Assembly (NCBI RefSeq): GCF_041146795.1
Contig: NC_135176.1
Location: 24,797,286 to 24,861,285 of the forward strand
Source: Maylandia zebra
Taxonomy: Eukaryota; Chordata; Actinopteri; Cichliformes; Cichlidae
Reading direction: 5' to 3'
Length of the DNA: 64,000 bases
In this document: positions 35,236 to 52,320 of the stretch, piece after piece
How the letters are laid out: the number at the start of each line of letters is the position of its first letter
How positions within the stretch are numbered: position 1 is the first letter of the stretch
Notes under the pieces: model-generated
What the model was told of the DNA's origin: nothing
What the model saw: only the letters and a program-made list of their open reading frames with translations
Databases searched by the model: none
Position numbers and translations under genes: made by a program

Positions 35236-38200
35236 CTACAACAACAGTGGTCTTCCCTTTTAACTATATATTATGCAAAAGATGTCAAATCTGAACATTT
35301 GGCAGATATAAACTAGATTTTATGTTTTAAAATAAGTGTGAACCAAAAAAGTAACTGATGGTTCGGATTTCTTAAAAGGTGTTTTAGAACGCACTTCAAG
35401 GCCGCTTCCATAAGGAAAGAAACAAAAATGCGAAACCTGAAAATGTGACTTACAAACTGCTTGCATTTGAATATTTGAAACCGGGACAATGGCAGCAACA
35501 GGGGCAGCTGCTGCAAGTTTATCATTCATGACAGTTTGGCTGAGCTGCGGTTAGCTCGCTCAATAATGACACATAACACAGAACAGAAAACTAAACAGTG
35601 GCTTAAATTGTGTGTGCGCTGTGGAGGTTCCTCTTCACTGAAATCTCAAACCCAAAGTGTTTGAAATGAGCCAAAGCACAAAACATGCAGCATCTTGAGC
35701 TACTATTTGTGATACATGTTTCATGGCAACAGTAATCCAGAAGCAATCTGATGTGAGCAGCAATTCAGGATTCAGCCTGTTGGTTTACTTTGCTATGAAT
35801 GTCGGTTATTGTTCTCATAGTTATTTGAAATGTAAAAAAAACTACATGTCTTAGAGAAGAATGAGAATAAATACTTCATTGTAAACCTTTTCCTACTTTC
35901 CAGACAGTCCTTGCTTTAGATTAATTTGAGTGTGGTTTCAAAATCAGTGTGCAGGGATTTAAACACAGTTGGAATGGGGCTATAAAAATGTTATCTGTCA
36001 CTGTCAATATCTGCTTTTATTGATTGATTTGAAGCCCGTTATTGTCAACAATTTGCTGATATGCTGATAATAGATGCAGATGAGACATTGATTAGGATGG
36101 ATGGCACCCTACTCAGGTCTTTGAGGTGTTTGAAATTGAATTTTAATGGCTTCCTAATACACTGAAATATGTCTACTATTGCTCAAAATCAACATAATGC
36201 CATGGAAAGCCATCATTAGTTATGTTTCATTTGGGGTTTTATAGTAGTATCCTTACACCCAGAAATAAATGTTGATCTCCTTGTGAGAAAAAGTCTATGG
36301 GGTCATATTAGACCAAAGCGGCTTTTTTATTTAAATTAAAGTTTTGGATCTAAACGGAGACTTGGCATGTTTACAGGATGCAGCAGCTGTAGTACAGATT
36401 TCAGGATCATGTGAACTGCTGCAGGGACCTGGTGGCAGCAGAAGGAGAAAACAAACAGAAGCTGAGCAGCATTAGTGTAAGTTGAGGGGGAGGCCTTGGT
36501 TTAGCAGAGATTGTTTTGTTTCTAGATGGGCTGGATTGCAAATGTCAGTCACACAATGGGTAGAATATCCCTGTAACAGCTTTAAATGCAAGTTTTGGAC
36601 TCCTTCACCATAGTGCTGTATATTCGACTTGTCAAATACTAATAACTGCGCCACACTCATGAAGCCTTTGTTTACATTTGTTAATGTTGCTTCCTCCTTT
36701 ATGCAGTTGTGTCAGCAAATACCGTTTCAGTCTGGTCTTCTTGTTGCTTGAAAAGATTTCCTCCATAGCCCACTATGGTGAAACTTCAGCCACGGCCACA
36801 TTAACCTCTTACAGGGCCCAAGGGTAGAAATTATGTTGTCGGGCCCCCAACGCAGAATGCTGTTTGGGTAGCTTTATCATGTGATCAGAGACACTGGGAT
36901 GGACCTGTGCTACTGTGGAACATCACCTGCAACATTTTCAGTAGAATTTGACTAATTAAATACAGCTTTATAAAAGAATGAGCACCATCTCATAAAGGAT
37001 AATGCACTGCAGTGGAAAAAATTCACAACTATGACTGATAATCTGCTTCTTTGTAATGATGTCGACTAGTGTGTGTATGTGAGGTGGGGATTGGGTGTAT
37101 TTTAAAGCTTTTTCATAAACAACTAGTATTTTTTATTTAATATCACTGTAGATTTTATAATAAAACTACTAATAAAGCTTTGCTTACAAATTAAACTTAG
37201 ATTTTCTTGTGTTTATTTGTTTCCATGTTAGCATCGGCTTTAAGGCTTTAGCCATTTTAAAAGCTTAGCTACGAGTTATCATGTCACTGTTCAGAAACAG
37301 TCCTTGAAATCATTTTGAAATCCAGCAGAATTTCTTTGTGATACTGGAGTCCTTTTGCTATATTCTGCGGTGGTCTCAAGTTGCTGGGCTTCCACTAAGG
37401 TTTTATTTAGGTATTTTCCACCCCACCCCCTCCATCTGATTTGCAGAAAACCATTAAAAACTGCTAGCATTTCTTTTTCTTTTTTGTGGGGTTCAAAGGA
37501 TGCCTTTAAATGTCTTGTTTTCTTCAGCAACCAGAGAGATGCACTTAATCTTCACAAATGAGGAACAGCAGTCAGTTGGATTGTTTTTTTTGTAATTCTT
37601 CACAATTATTATCAATATAGTTGATCAATTAATGTCTTGTCTAACATTTTCTGTCTTTTCTTTTCGTTTATTACATCTGGTCTGTGTTTTAACTCTGTAA
37701 TGTGGGTAAAAGAAGGGGCTCAAAATGGGATAAAACACCATTATCATTATTTATTGCTGGCTCGGTTGCAGTAGTCACATTTGCTTTCTTGTGTGTCACA
37801 TTTCCCTGTTTGTGTAGTCTGCAGAATGCAATGTGGGAATTTAGCAGAACTCACTCAAGTATATTTCGAGCACTGGGGGAGAAATAGTATGCAATTAACA
37901 GGATATTCAAAAAAATATGTGGTCATTGTATATAAGGAAAGAAGATTTTAATTGCTTTATCGCATAAGTGATGACCTATTATTGTATTAATCCCGCACCA
38001 GGTGTAGTTTGTTTGTATCTGGATGGATGTCTGGTCATGAAATGTTGGCTAGATTTAGTTGCAGAATTTGGAGAAGAGAAAATAAGTGTTGGTTATGTGC
38101 TGGGAATGTGTTGGAGTTTTTCCCAAGTGGGGCACACCTCCGTGGAACCTGTAGACCCAAACGTGCAGAAAGTACCGGTGATACAGTGAACATACACCTG

Positions 38201-38309
38201 GTTTACTTTTTATTCTATTATATTCTTGTATCTCCAACAATTCAGGAGCAGTGGGGATTTCCTCAACAGAGATACTTTAGTTCAAATATTTACCGGCTAT
38301 AATGCAGCG

Positions 38310-38580
38310 TGTTGAACTTTGCCCTCCAGGTTCGGGCGCATTCACGTCTTTATTTTCGACTGGAAACGGGTATTATGGGAAAGGTTTACGACCGCCTGCG
38401 CTCTTTGTTTTTGTTACGAATCACCGTGAGTCTTTGGCTGCGCGTTGTCCTCTCGTCAAACATTTCTAAATCAAAGCGGATGGCTGCAATTACACCCGGT
38501 GCGCATGCCCGTCTTAAGTAAATGTTCCGTGCGTCCGTGCGCTCAGGCGCGCCCTAGGAAAGAATTTGCAGCCGGGCACG
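38310..38580 (+). promoter_or_regulatory. isolated CpG-rich patch, candidate promoter
   Basis: More than twenty CpG dinucleotides in about 270 bases, inside AT-rich flanks. It includes an NRF1-like GTGCGCATGCCC and a splice-donor-like ACC|GTGAGT at 38426. A short frame with ATG at 38372 precedes the donor. No known protein recognised. Confidence 0.4.
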
Positions 38581-40330
38581 CAGTTGATATGACTGTTGTG
38601 ACTTGTTGTGAATAGTGAAATCTCAATGACAAAAGAGCGTCAGCAAGGCCACAGCAGAAGGTTAGAGAAATAAAAACTGTAATAAAAATGTGCAATAGTC
38701 CTTTAAAGGAGCATAACCTCATATCTAATCGGATCTGGAGAGCCATCCAAGAGCCACAAACTCACCCCATGTTGATATTTCATTTTAAATGAATAAAACG
38801 ACTTTAAAAAGAGGGAAGATCTCCACAAACGGTCATGTGCTGAGAGTGGAGGTAAGATTATGTCAAGATACAATTATGACGAAGTTGTGGAAGAATAATA
38901 TGAAGCCCCCTTAGAAGACATAATTCATTCACACTTACTTTACACGAGCTTGAGTCACACTGCATTTTATGCTTATTAAATTACATAGACACCTTCATTT
39001 TACATGAAGTATCGAGAATAATAACCACAGAATCAAGGTAAACTTACAGTTGAGCATGGGAAACAGAGAATTTGATACAAAATGTCAGAAGGTGAGTATT
39101 ACCTTAAGGAAATTGCTGTGTGGACCGTGTAACTAAAAAGTATAAAAAGTATTAGTTAAAAATTATTTTCAGTTTACATTGGAGTTTGCTGTCTTATTGA
39201 GATATGTATAAATAAATCATTTCTTTTCACTATCCAGTTGTTTATTAAAGTGTTGCCTCTAATCCAATATCCTCTAAGACCCAGCGCTATCAGTTAAAGC
39301 ACACACTGGTGGCTGCTCCAGCAGCGCACTAATATCAGTCTAATGGTGAGTAATATAGATATGGGGATTTCTGCAGGTGTCAGAAAACAAGATAGGGTAT
39401 TGACTGAAATCATTTTGTGTGCACGGGCTTGTCGCCAGTTGCATTTTTTCCTCCCCCCGGAGGTGCAAATAAAATATTCTAGCCCACAAAATATCCATGT
39501 AGATGTAATTAGATAAAATGTTCCCTCCAGGTGTGTTTGAAGATGTTTTTACTTATTTATTTTGTGAAATCTGCTCAGTGTATTCAGCATTTTTCGCCCC
39601 CTTCCAGAAAGTTTAACTGCCGTGTTTGTCAGTCCTTAATGTTCCTGAATGCGCACTCCAGGTTTCCACACACGCTGGTGGAACTCTTAATAAGCAGCTC
39701 AGGTTTCAGGTGATCTGAAATCATCCTTTTAGTGGGACATAATCTCCGTCCTTTAGTACGCAGACAGAAATAGCTCTGTGTTGCAGCAGAATAGCCAGGT
39801 TTGAATGAGCCCCCAATCTAATCTTCTGTATAGGGAGTGAAGGGAACAAAAGTCGAGTAAAATTAACCATAAATCTATTACTGGAAAATCCAGTGAGCGC
39901 TGAGATGTGTTCATTAACACGATGACCAAATAATAATGAGAGCAGTTCATAGAAATGTAGCTGCTGAGGTCCCAAAGTTGGGTCAGGTGGATTTATCTAC
40001 CCACCCTCCTCTGAAATAAAAATGATATTAAAGGAGCTTCAAAAAACAAAAAAACAAACAAAAAACAAACAAACAAACACATAAAATCAAATATTATAGT
40101 TAAAGCTCGGACTGATTCCACTTTGTCGAAATAACCGCAAAGGATTCTTCATCTTTCTAAGGTAATTCCCCTTCCCTTAAACTAAGTGGACCACTACGCT
40201 GGGGATATTTAGCCAACCTATTTATTTTTCTCATGTTTTGAGGGGGGAAACCCGGAGCCCGAGTGCTTGTCTCCTTAAACAAAGACCTCTCTAAGACATG
40301 TACTTGAAATAAACCTCTCTTTTCCTGGAG

Positions 40331-40336
40331 TTTATT
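40331..40336 (-). terminator. pitx1: candidate pitx1 polyadenylation signal
   Basis: AATAAA on the minus strand, about 770 bases beyond the stop codon. Another lies at 40221-40226. Choice between them is uncertain. Confidence 0.35.
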
Positions 40337-41102
40337 CAAACAAACATGTTACCATAAACACATGAGGACTTTGAATCACCTTTTGTATACAGTTTAGGCT
40401 AATGAACGTACTTCTGCAAAGTCTTACATTATTGTACAAAACACGTTGCACTCAAGTTAAACATGCAGGGTCTCTCTCTCACTCTCTCTCTCTTTTTTTC
40501 TATTGGAGCAAACAAAATGAAAAGCATTTCAAACGGGAGGCGTCGTGGAGTCACCCTGCATATGCGGTAAATAGAAAGCACACAGAAGCAGTATAAAGTA
40601 TGTACAGTAAAGGCCGGATTTTCTTCTGTTTTCTCATTGATTCGTTACATGCTCGATTTTTTTTTGTTATTATTATTATTTTGATGCAAATCCTCGCTTT
40701 GGTCGAGTCAGTCTTCAAGAGTAAGCAAGCACAAAAAAGAAAAAAAAATCCCACCGTCTGTTTCACATGTTAGACCTGTATATATTTACATTTAGATATG
40801 TACAGTGCAGCCATGTAACACGTCTTCATCATTAAAAAAAAAAAATCCAAAAAACCTGGACATTTAAACTGCTGTGCAAGTTCACTGGTAAACACATGTA
40901 ACCCGCATTATCCACGTTTTCTTTTTCATTTTCTTTTTCGAAAAAAAAATAAAAAATGATTGCAACTAATCCAGTTTAGTCGTCTTTGATACCCCCCCTC
41001 CCCTGATCCGCAGGTAGCCCATAAGCTATGACACCGTGTCCGCTTATCACATATTTATATATATATATATATTTGTATTTTTAAGGCCCCCCTTTTGGCC
41101 CG

Positions 41103-46246
<5,144 letters not shown>

Positions 46247-49200
46247 CCCACCTTGAAGAGAAGGGTGCGTAAAAAGAGGAAACGGGGTGAATCCTGTGGA
46301 TCGCGAGGCTTTCTTTCAGAGCTACGCTACAAAACATCCACCCGCTCTCAGACACACACCACGACATGGGATATTTAACCATGCAGGTTCGTTTGTTCTT
46401 CCACGCAAAACGTGCTTCGAGAGAATAGAAGAAAGAAAGGACAAAAAAATCACACGGCCCCGTTCCCCTCCTCTGAAGCAGTGACAGCCCTGTGCGCTCT
46501 CCTTCTATCCGCAGCAAGGAAAAGCTTCCACCCGCTGTGACTGAGAACAAGCTCCGGCTCTCCAACCCTCACATCAGACCCACCCATTAGCTGCGTTAAA
46601 CCTCCCCAAAACAAGTCCCACCCACTAAACGTGACCGCTGCAAGAAAATACCCACCCAGACAAGACAAAGTCTGACGTCGCGCTTAACAAAGTGAAAAGG
46701 TGCATTTAATTAATTTTAGATTTATTAGACGTATATGTCGCATTTAGATCAGGAAATTTCTTCCAGTGTGAGTGGAGCGAAACTATAAGAGGTGACTCAT
46801 CTGCTAAACACTCCTAACAAAAAACCTGCCACGGTGGCTGTCTGCTCATTTGTTAGTCTTAAGGCTAGTTATTGTTATTACTTTGTATTTTATTTCATTT
46901 TATTATTTTTTGCAGTGTACGCTTTGTCAATTATCGAGAGCGCACAAAGCGAAGCTTTGCTTTCAGGAGTAAAAAAGGGGCCTTTTATTCGCGCAGGCAT
47001 GTTTGAAATGTGTCCAAAGCAATGCAGCTGGGCGCGCTTATACACACACGCTCGGCCACACAATGTATATCTCGGATATGTACCGAGCTGAATAAACATT
47101 TGCCATCCAACACGGTCCTGCCCAGTTACTGTGTCTCCAGTATGAAAAGTGCTCGATGATATCAGGCTCGTTGTGTGCGTGAATACGAGCGCTGTAACCT
47201 GACAAGAGTCGCTCTGTCAGCTCGCTCATTCACAAAGAGACAATCGGGAGTAATACACGGAACATTACATCTCTCATTATTTAACAGGATGTGTTTGTCC
47301 GTGCACCACATCGTTTGAACCACATCAGTCAAAGAATAAGTAATCTATCAGCAGCAGCAGATCGGTCTGCCCTGCACTTTGCCTAAACAGCCACCACCTC
47401 ACCACTTCAGACATTACTGATATAATATATTTAAACTCCAACAACATGCACTCAGAATCCAACCGCTATAGATCCCAGCCTTTCAGTGACAACCGCAATA
47501 TGACAAATGGACCGCTGCGAATGATGACACATTTGACTTTTGTGCGTTTTGTTGGCTATGACGCGCAAACAGCAGCAAGCAGTGGCTTGATAAAGGAGCC
47601 CCAACATCACCAGAACATAACGTCTTTGTATCCATTAGCAGTGCTAATTCAAACCAACCTCATCCCGCTAAAGATGGAAAACAAGTAAGATTAAATTAGA
47701 TGCTACAGGGATTATAATCTGACATTCAGGTATGCGCAGTACTCGTGGTGCTTTAGAGCTAAGTGAACTGTAATGTGTCCGTGTGCAAAACTGAAGAGCT
47801 GAGTTGCTGATCGTAGTCTGTGTCGCACTGGCTATTTTCTTGTCTTTCTTGAATGCACAGATGCAGGTTAGATAATATTTAAAGTTTTACCCAAGCGCGG
47901 GGCTCTTTTATAGGATGGCAGAAATAGATTCCATGTAACTTTTGCATGAGAAAAGCTCTGCAGGCATTCTGCCACAGACTCGCCAAGAAGTCTCTGTTTT
48001 AACCCAAACCATGAGCTTTTCATCCACCAAACCAAGTATTTCGTTGCCTAACCAAATTGCGCATGAAAGCTGAAAATAATGTAAAAGAAAAGAAGGCCAG
48101 CGTAAAAAGCGTTTGTTTCAGACCACTATGAGTAACCCTTTACATTAAAGCAAAATGTAAAGGCCTTTACTCGTGTAACTGGAATCTGTGGGCAAAAGTC
48201 TCCATTTAGCATTAGGGTTTGAGTCATTAGACGCACAGAGTGTATAAATCACATTTCTTATTTGAAAGTTTGAGTTTGTATTTGAGATAAATATATTTTC
48301 TATTTAAATGTGATGTGCCTGTAGGTGTTTTGTTATAATATGACAAACACTTACGGGCAATAATAATTTATTGAGTTAAATCACCTCTGAGTGACCAGAA
48401 ATCACAGGTTTACTGAATGTAAAGAGTTCCAGATTTCTCTTTCTAAGCTGATTAAAGATCAGTATAATTTGGCCACATCTTCGATATGAGACCAGCTGAC
48501 CTGCTGGCTTGCTCGGCCAGTCTGCTACCTCCTTCAGGTAGAGTCGCACATCAGGCCTCAGAGTCTCAGGCTGACAGACAGTCAGACTGTCACAGGCGCC
48601 AGGGTCGAAGACTTTCGGCCATTGTATGAGCGTATGACTTTTGACACGAGATCCTCGTTTTGTTCAAAACGCCCCCGAAGGGTTTTTTTTTTTTGGCAAA
48701 GAATTGTGTTAGCTCAGCCTTTCTGCACAGAGAGAGTGGCACGTGTTTTCATAGACATCTACACTGAATGCACTCAAGAAATTTGAATACAGCGAAACTC
48801 ATCAACGAACTTTTTAAATTTTTAGTGCACAGTGTGTAACTGTTGTATTACTATGGCATAAGTATTTGACTAGCTAATATGAATGCGTCACCTTAACCTA
48901 CTGAGGATCGCAGTCAACAAGTTTACCGCCGCAGCTTACCGAAGTGCTTTTGGGCACGACACCAGCATCGCCTACCTGCTTACTCATATTCCAAGATGGT
49001 TAAATGGTTTGGACACAATATTTGAAAACAACAAAAGTTCATCTGCATCTAAACTCTGGAGTAAGAAAGCAGAAAAGGCGTTGATGAGGTGAACTCGAGG
49101 ACCTCGTGACCAGCAGGTGGTCTTTACTATTCAGGTTGCGAAGGTTGAGTGAAAGAGACTACCTGTTGGTAGCTGGTAGGGTTTAGTGGGAGATAGTCTA

Positions 49201-51500
49201 TCAATGAAGTGCTTAAAGCTCTAGCTTGTTTCAAGATTGCAGCGGACTCCTGAAAAACTAAAATCAGCCTAGAAAAAAGTCTTATGTGCCATAAAGTATT
49301 AGCAAAAGCAAAAGCAGCGGTAAAAAATAACAATAAACCCAGTGACTCTTGAGGTCAATATTATGGGATTTACAGCACAAAGAGATTCGCCATGGCGGAG
49401 CTCTTATGAATTCTACTTTGTTCTGTCCACATGTTCCTGGCTGATAGATGGGGGTAATCTAAATACCCAGCCTCCTCAGCCTCCATCTATGCCCGCGTCC
49501 CGCTCCTCCAGCACTCTGGAGGGCACTTGCGTGTGATGGATGAGTTAAAAAGCCTTTCCATCCGGCAGGACAGGTTAAAGGCCAGTGGCTAAGCAAACAC
49601 TCATATTTTTCCCCCCAAGAAGTGAAAATAAACTCGGCGAACGCCGTGAATCACACACAAAAATACAGTCTTGGTTTATTTTTCTCTCCAGGGAAAGCGA
49701 GCACAGTAAAGCTAACCACAGGACCGAAAAAACAAAGCATATAGAAAATTAAAGCTGGCGAGCTGATTCAAGAGCAGTACAGCAGCGGAGATGTAACTGG
49801 ACACGGTGCGTAACTGGAGAAGGACAGAGCTGATTATTGCCTTGGTGATGGTTTCCCTGCTTGGTCCAAGGCCTGTTTGACCTGAGGTCTGACAACCAAT
49901 AAACAGCCTGTGCAGGGAATGCAGGTGTAAATAAAACAACGTCTAATAGCCAGCACAGGGAAACACCCATAGGACAAATCCACTAAACTGCAAGAATATG
50001 TAAAATTTCCTTTTAAACCCCTTCATTCGTTGTTAAACCAGAGCCAGTCCGCCACACGTTCGGTCGTTTCTTTTAGTTTTACATACACGCGGTGTTGATA
50101 TTTGAAAAGAGAGTGGTTCTTAATATGTGAAAACATAAAAATATACATATACTGCCTTTTAGGGTGAAACTTGATTGCTACTGCATATTATTATTTCCTC
50201 GGGGAACGTTTTGTGAAAGGTTGCACACGATGTTTCATTTAAATTTCCCCCAAACCTCGAAATTATTCCAACTTTTTTACGTATCTTTTTAACGAATGGG
50301 AGATTCTTGGTTTTTTGTTGTGATTAAATCCAGAAAATACTGATTGGTTTATTTTTATGTGAGTTACGACTGCTGGATCTGAAGAAAAAAATTAAATGAA
50401 ATATTTTCCACTGAACAGATTGGCATGTTTATGTGTCGTTTGTAGCATCTGGCTTGATGTTGCTTCGTTTTTCCTTTTGTTTTTAGTGTTTAAAAGATAA
50501 ATGGTTGGGATTTATCACCAGAAAGATGAAAAAAGTTCATTGTTTGTATATGTACTTATTTATCTATTGCCGATGCCAATTTCACAGAGCTCCATAATCA
50601 TTTTGCAGCTAATGAATCACAATATCCATTCTCTTCCGGTTATGCAATTGGGGGTCGCGGTCGGGCTGGAGCCTATACCAGCTGTCATAGAGCGAGAGGC
50701 GGGGTACACCCTGGACACGTCTCCAGTTTATCGCAAGGGTAACACAGCGATACAGACAACCACTCACTCTAGACTTGTACTTCACAATCAGCAGTCATCC
50801 TAACATCCTTGCGTTTGGACTGTGGGAGGAATCCGAGACCCACAGAGACACGGAGCGAACATGCAAACTCGACACAAAATCGCCTCAGCCGGATTCTAAC
50901 CCAGTCCTAACCACCACCACACCACCGTGGATCTGAATATATATATGGATATTTTGAAAAGTCAAACATAATCAACATGTTAAACTGAGCACAGAAAAAT
51001 GTCATACCAGATTCCCCACAAGAAATCACATTCTTCGACAGATTCAGTTCCATTCCAGTTGCCTGAAAAACACAAAAAACCCCAATTAAATCAAACTTTC
51101 TCCTCCAAATAAAAAAAAAAAAAAATAAATCAAAGAGGCTAAACACACCTATTCTCATTAAACCACATCATATTATAGTTACCATTACAATGTTGTTGTT
51201 TTTTTAATATTGAATAAATGAAAGTTTGTTTAAAAAAACAAGTCAGAGCAGGCTGTGTCACAATCCTACAACAGCAAGTTTAATTCTTTCTGGACCCTTG
51301 GCTAATACATTTGTATTAAAATTGATTGTGAGAAGAAACATGCAAGACAATTAAGGACAATAGCAAAATTAATAAACTGATTAATACAACTTAAAAAAAA
51401 TAACGCGAATTTTGTGGTAATATTTATTCGTTTTTAAAGAAAGGATTTTCATGTTTTCGGCTCGCAGAATGAGAAACACCCTCTCCCTTGCCCATCACAG
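46247..51500 (-). other. pitx1: pitx1 proximal 5' flank
   Basis: Relatively GC- and CpG-rich for this window up to about 47.3 kb, as expected for a developmental promoter. A TATA-like TTAAATAT lies on the minus strand near 46369-46378. No coding exon was recognised. A 69-codon plus-strand frame at 48883-49092 matches nothing known. One repeat copy sits at 50.63-50.93 kb. Confidence 0.55.
50625..50935 (-). mobile_element. teleost SINE-like repeat, reversed copy
   Basis: Reads on the plus strand as the reverse of the 12.95 kb family: GGGGGTCGCGG, GCTGGAGCCTATACCAGCTG, GAGGCGGGGTACACCCTGGA, TTTGGACTGTGGGAGGAA, ATGCAAACTC and the CACCACCGTG end. Less decayed than the 12.95 kb copy. Confidence 0.8.
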
Positions 51501-51509
51501 ACCCTCAAT

Positions 51510-51524
51510 CCCCCCCCCCCCCCC

Positions 51525-51592
<68 letters not shown>
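51510..51592 (+). repeat. composite (C)18-(CT)n-(CA)27 tract
   Basis: 18 C (51510-51527), then CT units to 51538, then 54 bases of CA (51539-51592). The minus (pitx1 sense) strand reads TG, then AG, then an 18-base G run. Confidence 0.97.
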
Positions 51593-51595
<3 letters not shown>

Positions 51596-52123
51596 CGAAA
51601 GACTGACCCTCTTATCTAGAGGAATCCCTTTGCTGCTTTTATGTCCTCAGTAAATCTTTACTCAGTACCCTTCGTACTTTCGTCCTTCGCGCTTCAGTGC
51701 GCGCACACGCTTGTACTCTATATTAGTTACTCTAAGTATCTAATGTAGTGTTTTTCTGGGCTACAGTGGGAATAATGTTGTAAGGTGCAGCTGGCTGACT
51801 CTAATGCTCAGACAAACTATTGTCACACTCGCTGCTGCAGTTCTATGCCAGAAATCGTTGCTGTGCGCAAAGCTCTATTCGCTCAGTCTCTACTCCAGGT
51901 TTTTGAAAACCAAATGGCCAACAGCATGCTCTTCCTAAAGGAGTCGGCGCTTTTAAATATTTTATTTTCTTCTTCACGCTGGACACATCTTCCCCTCTGA
52001 TTCACATTCCCAATATCTTGAAGTGTTAAAAGGCACAGAGCTACCTGCCCGCCGACACCTTCTGACCAATTCCCACAGCTAAAATCCACTGACCTGACAC
52101 GACACCGTGCGTGCCTTACTCAC

Positions 52124-52320
52124 CAGTTGGTTCCCAGCAGAAGACAGAAAAACGGAATAAACCCTCACGGTTTCCCCATGCAGGTGTTCAGTAAATCCAC
52201 TTTAGCGTCAGCTGCGCGTAAATGCTGCGTCCGCGGTAATCAGCACTTTGGTCGTCTCTGTGACGATACCTTGGTTTTCTTCACTGCTCTGCTGCACGCC
52301 TAGCGTTGACGTCATCACAC
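52124..52320 (-). other. candidate non-coding 5' exon and distal promoter
   Basis: The minus strand has a near-perfect splice donor CTG|GTGAGTAAGG with exon end at 52124, in CpG-rich sequence. A palindromic CRE (TGACGTCA) lies at 52307-52314. The short ATG frame in it ends after four codons, so it would be non-coding. It could be an upstream pitx1 exon or a separate lncRNA. No transcript evidence. Confidence 0.3.

Larger units (their letters stand above)
25471..40330. other. pcbd2-pitx1 intergenic region, 15 kb
   Basis: The two genes converge here. In mammals CATSPER3 occupies this position; no six-transmembrane channel exon was recognised on either strand. Contents seen: microsatellites, a perfect hairpin at 29.3 kb, a decayed Tc1-type element (30.87-31.87 kb), a decayed LINE (34.5-34.86 kb), a repeat fragment at 35.15 kb and a CpG-rich patch at 38.3-38.6 kb. 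26.4-27.0 kb is complex sequence that could be a regulatory block. The rest is AT-rich with nothing recognisable. Confidence 0.75.
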
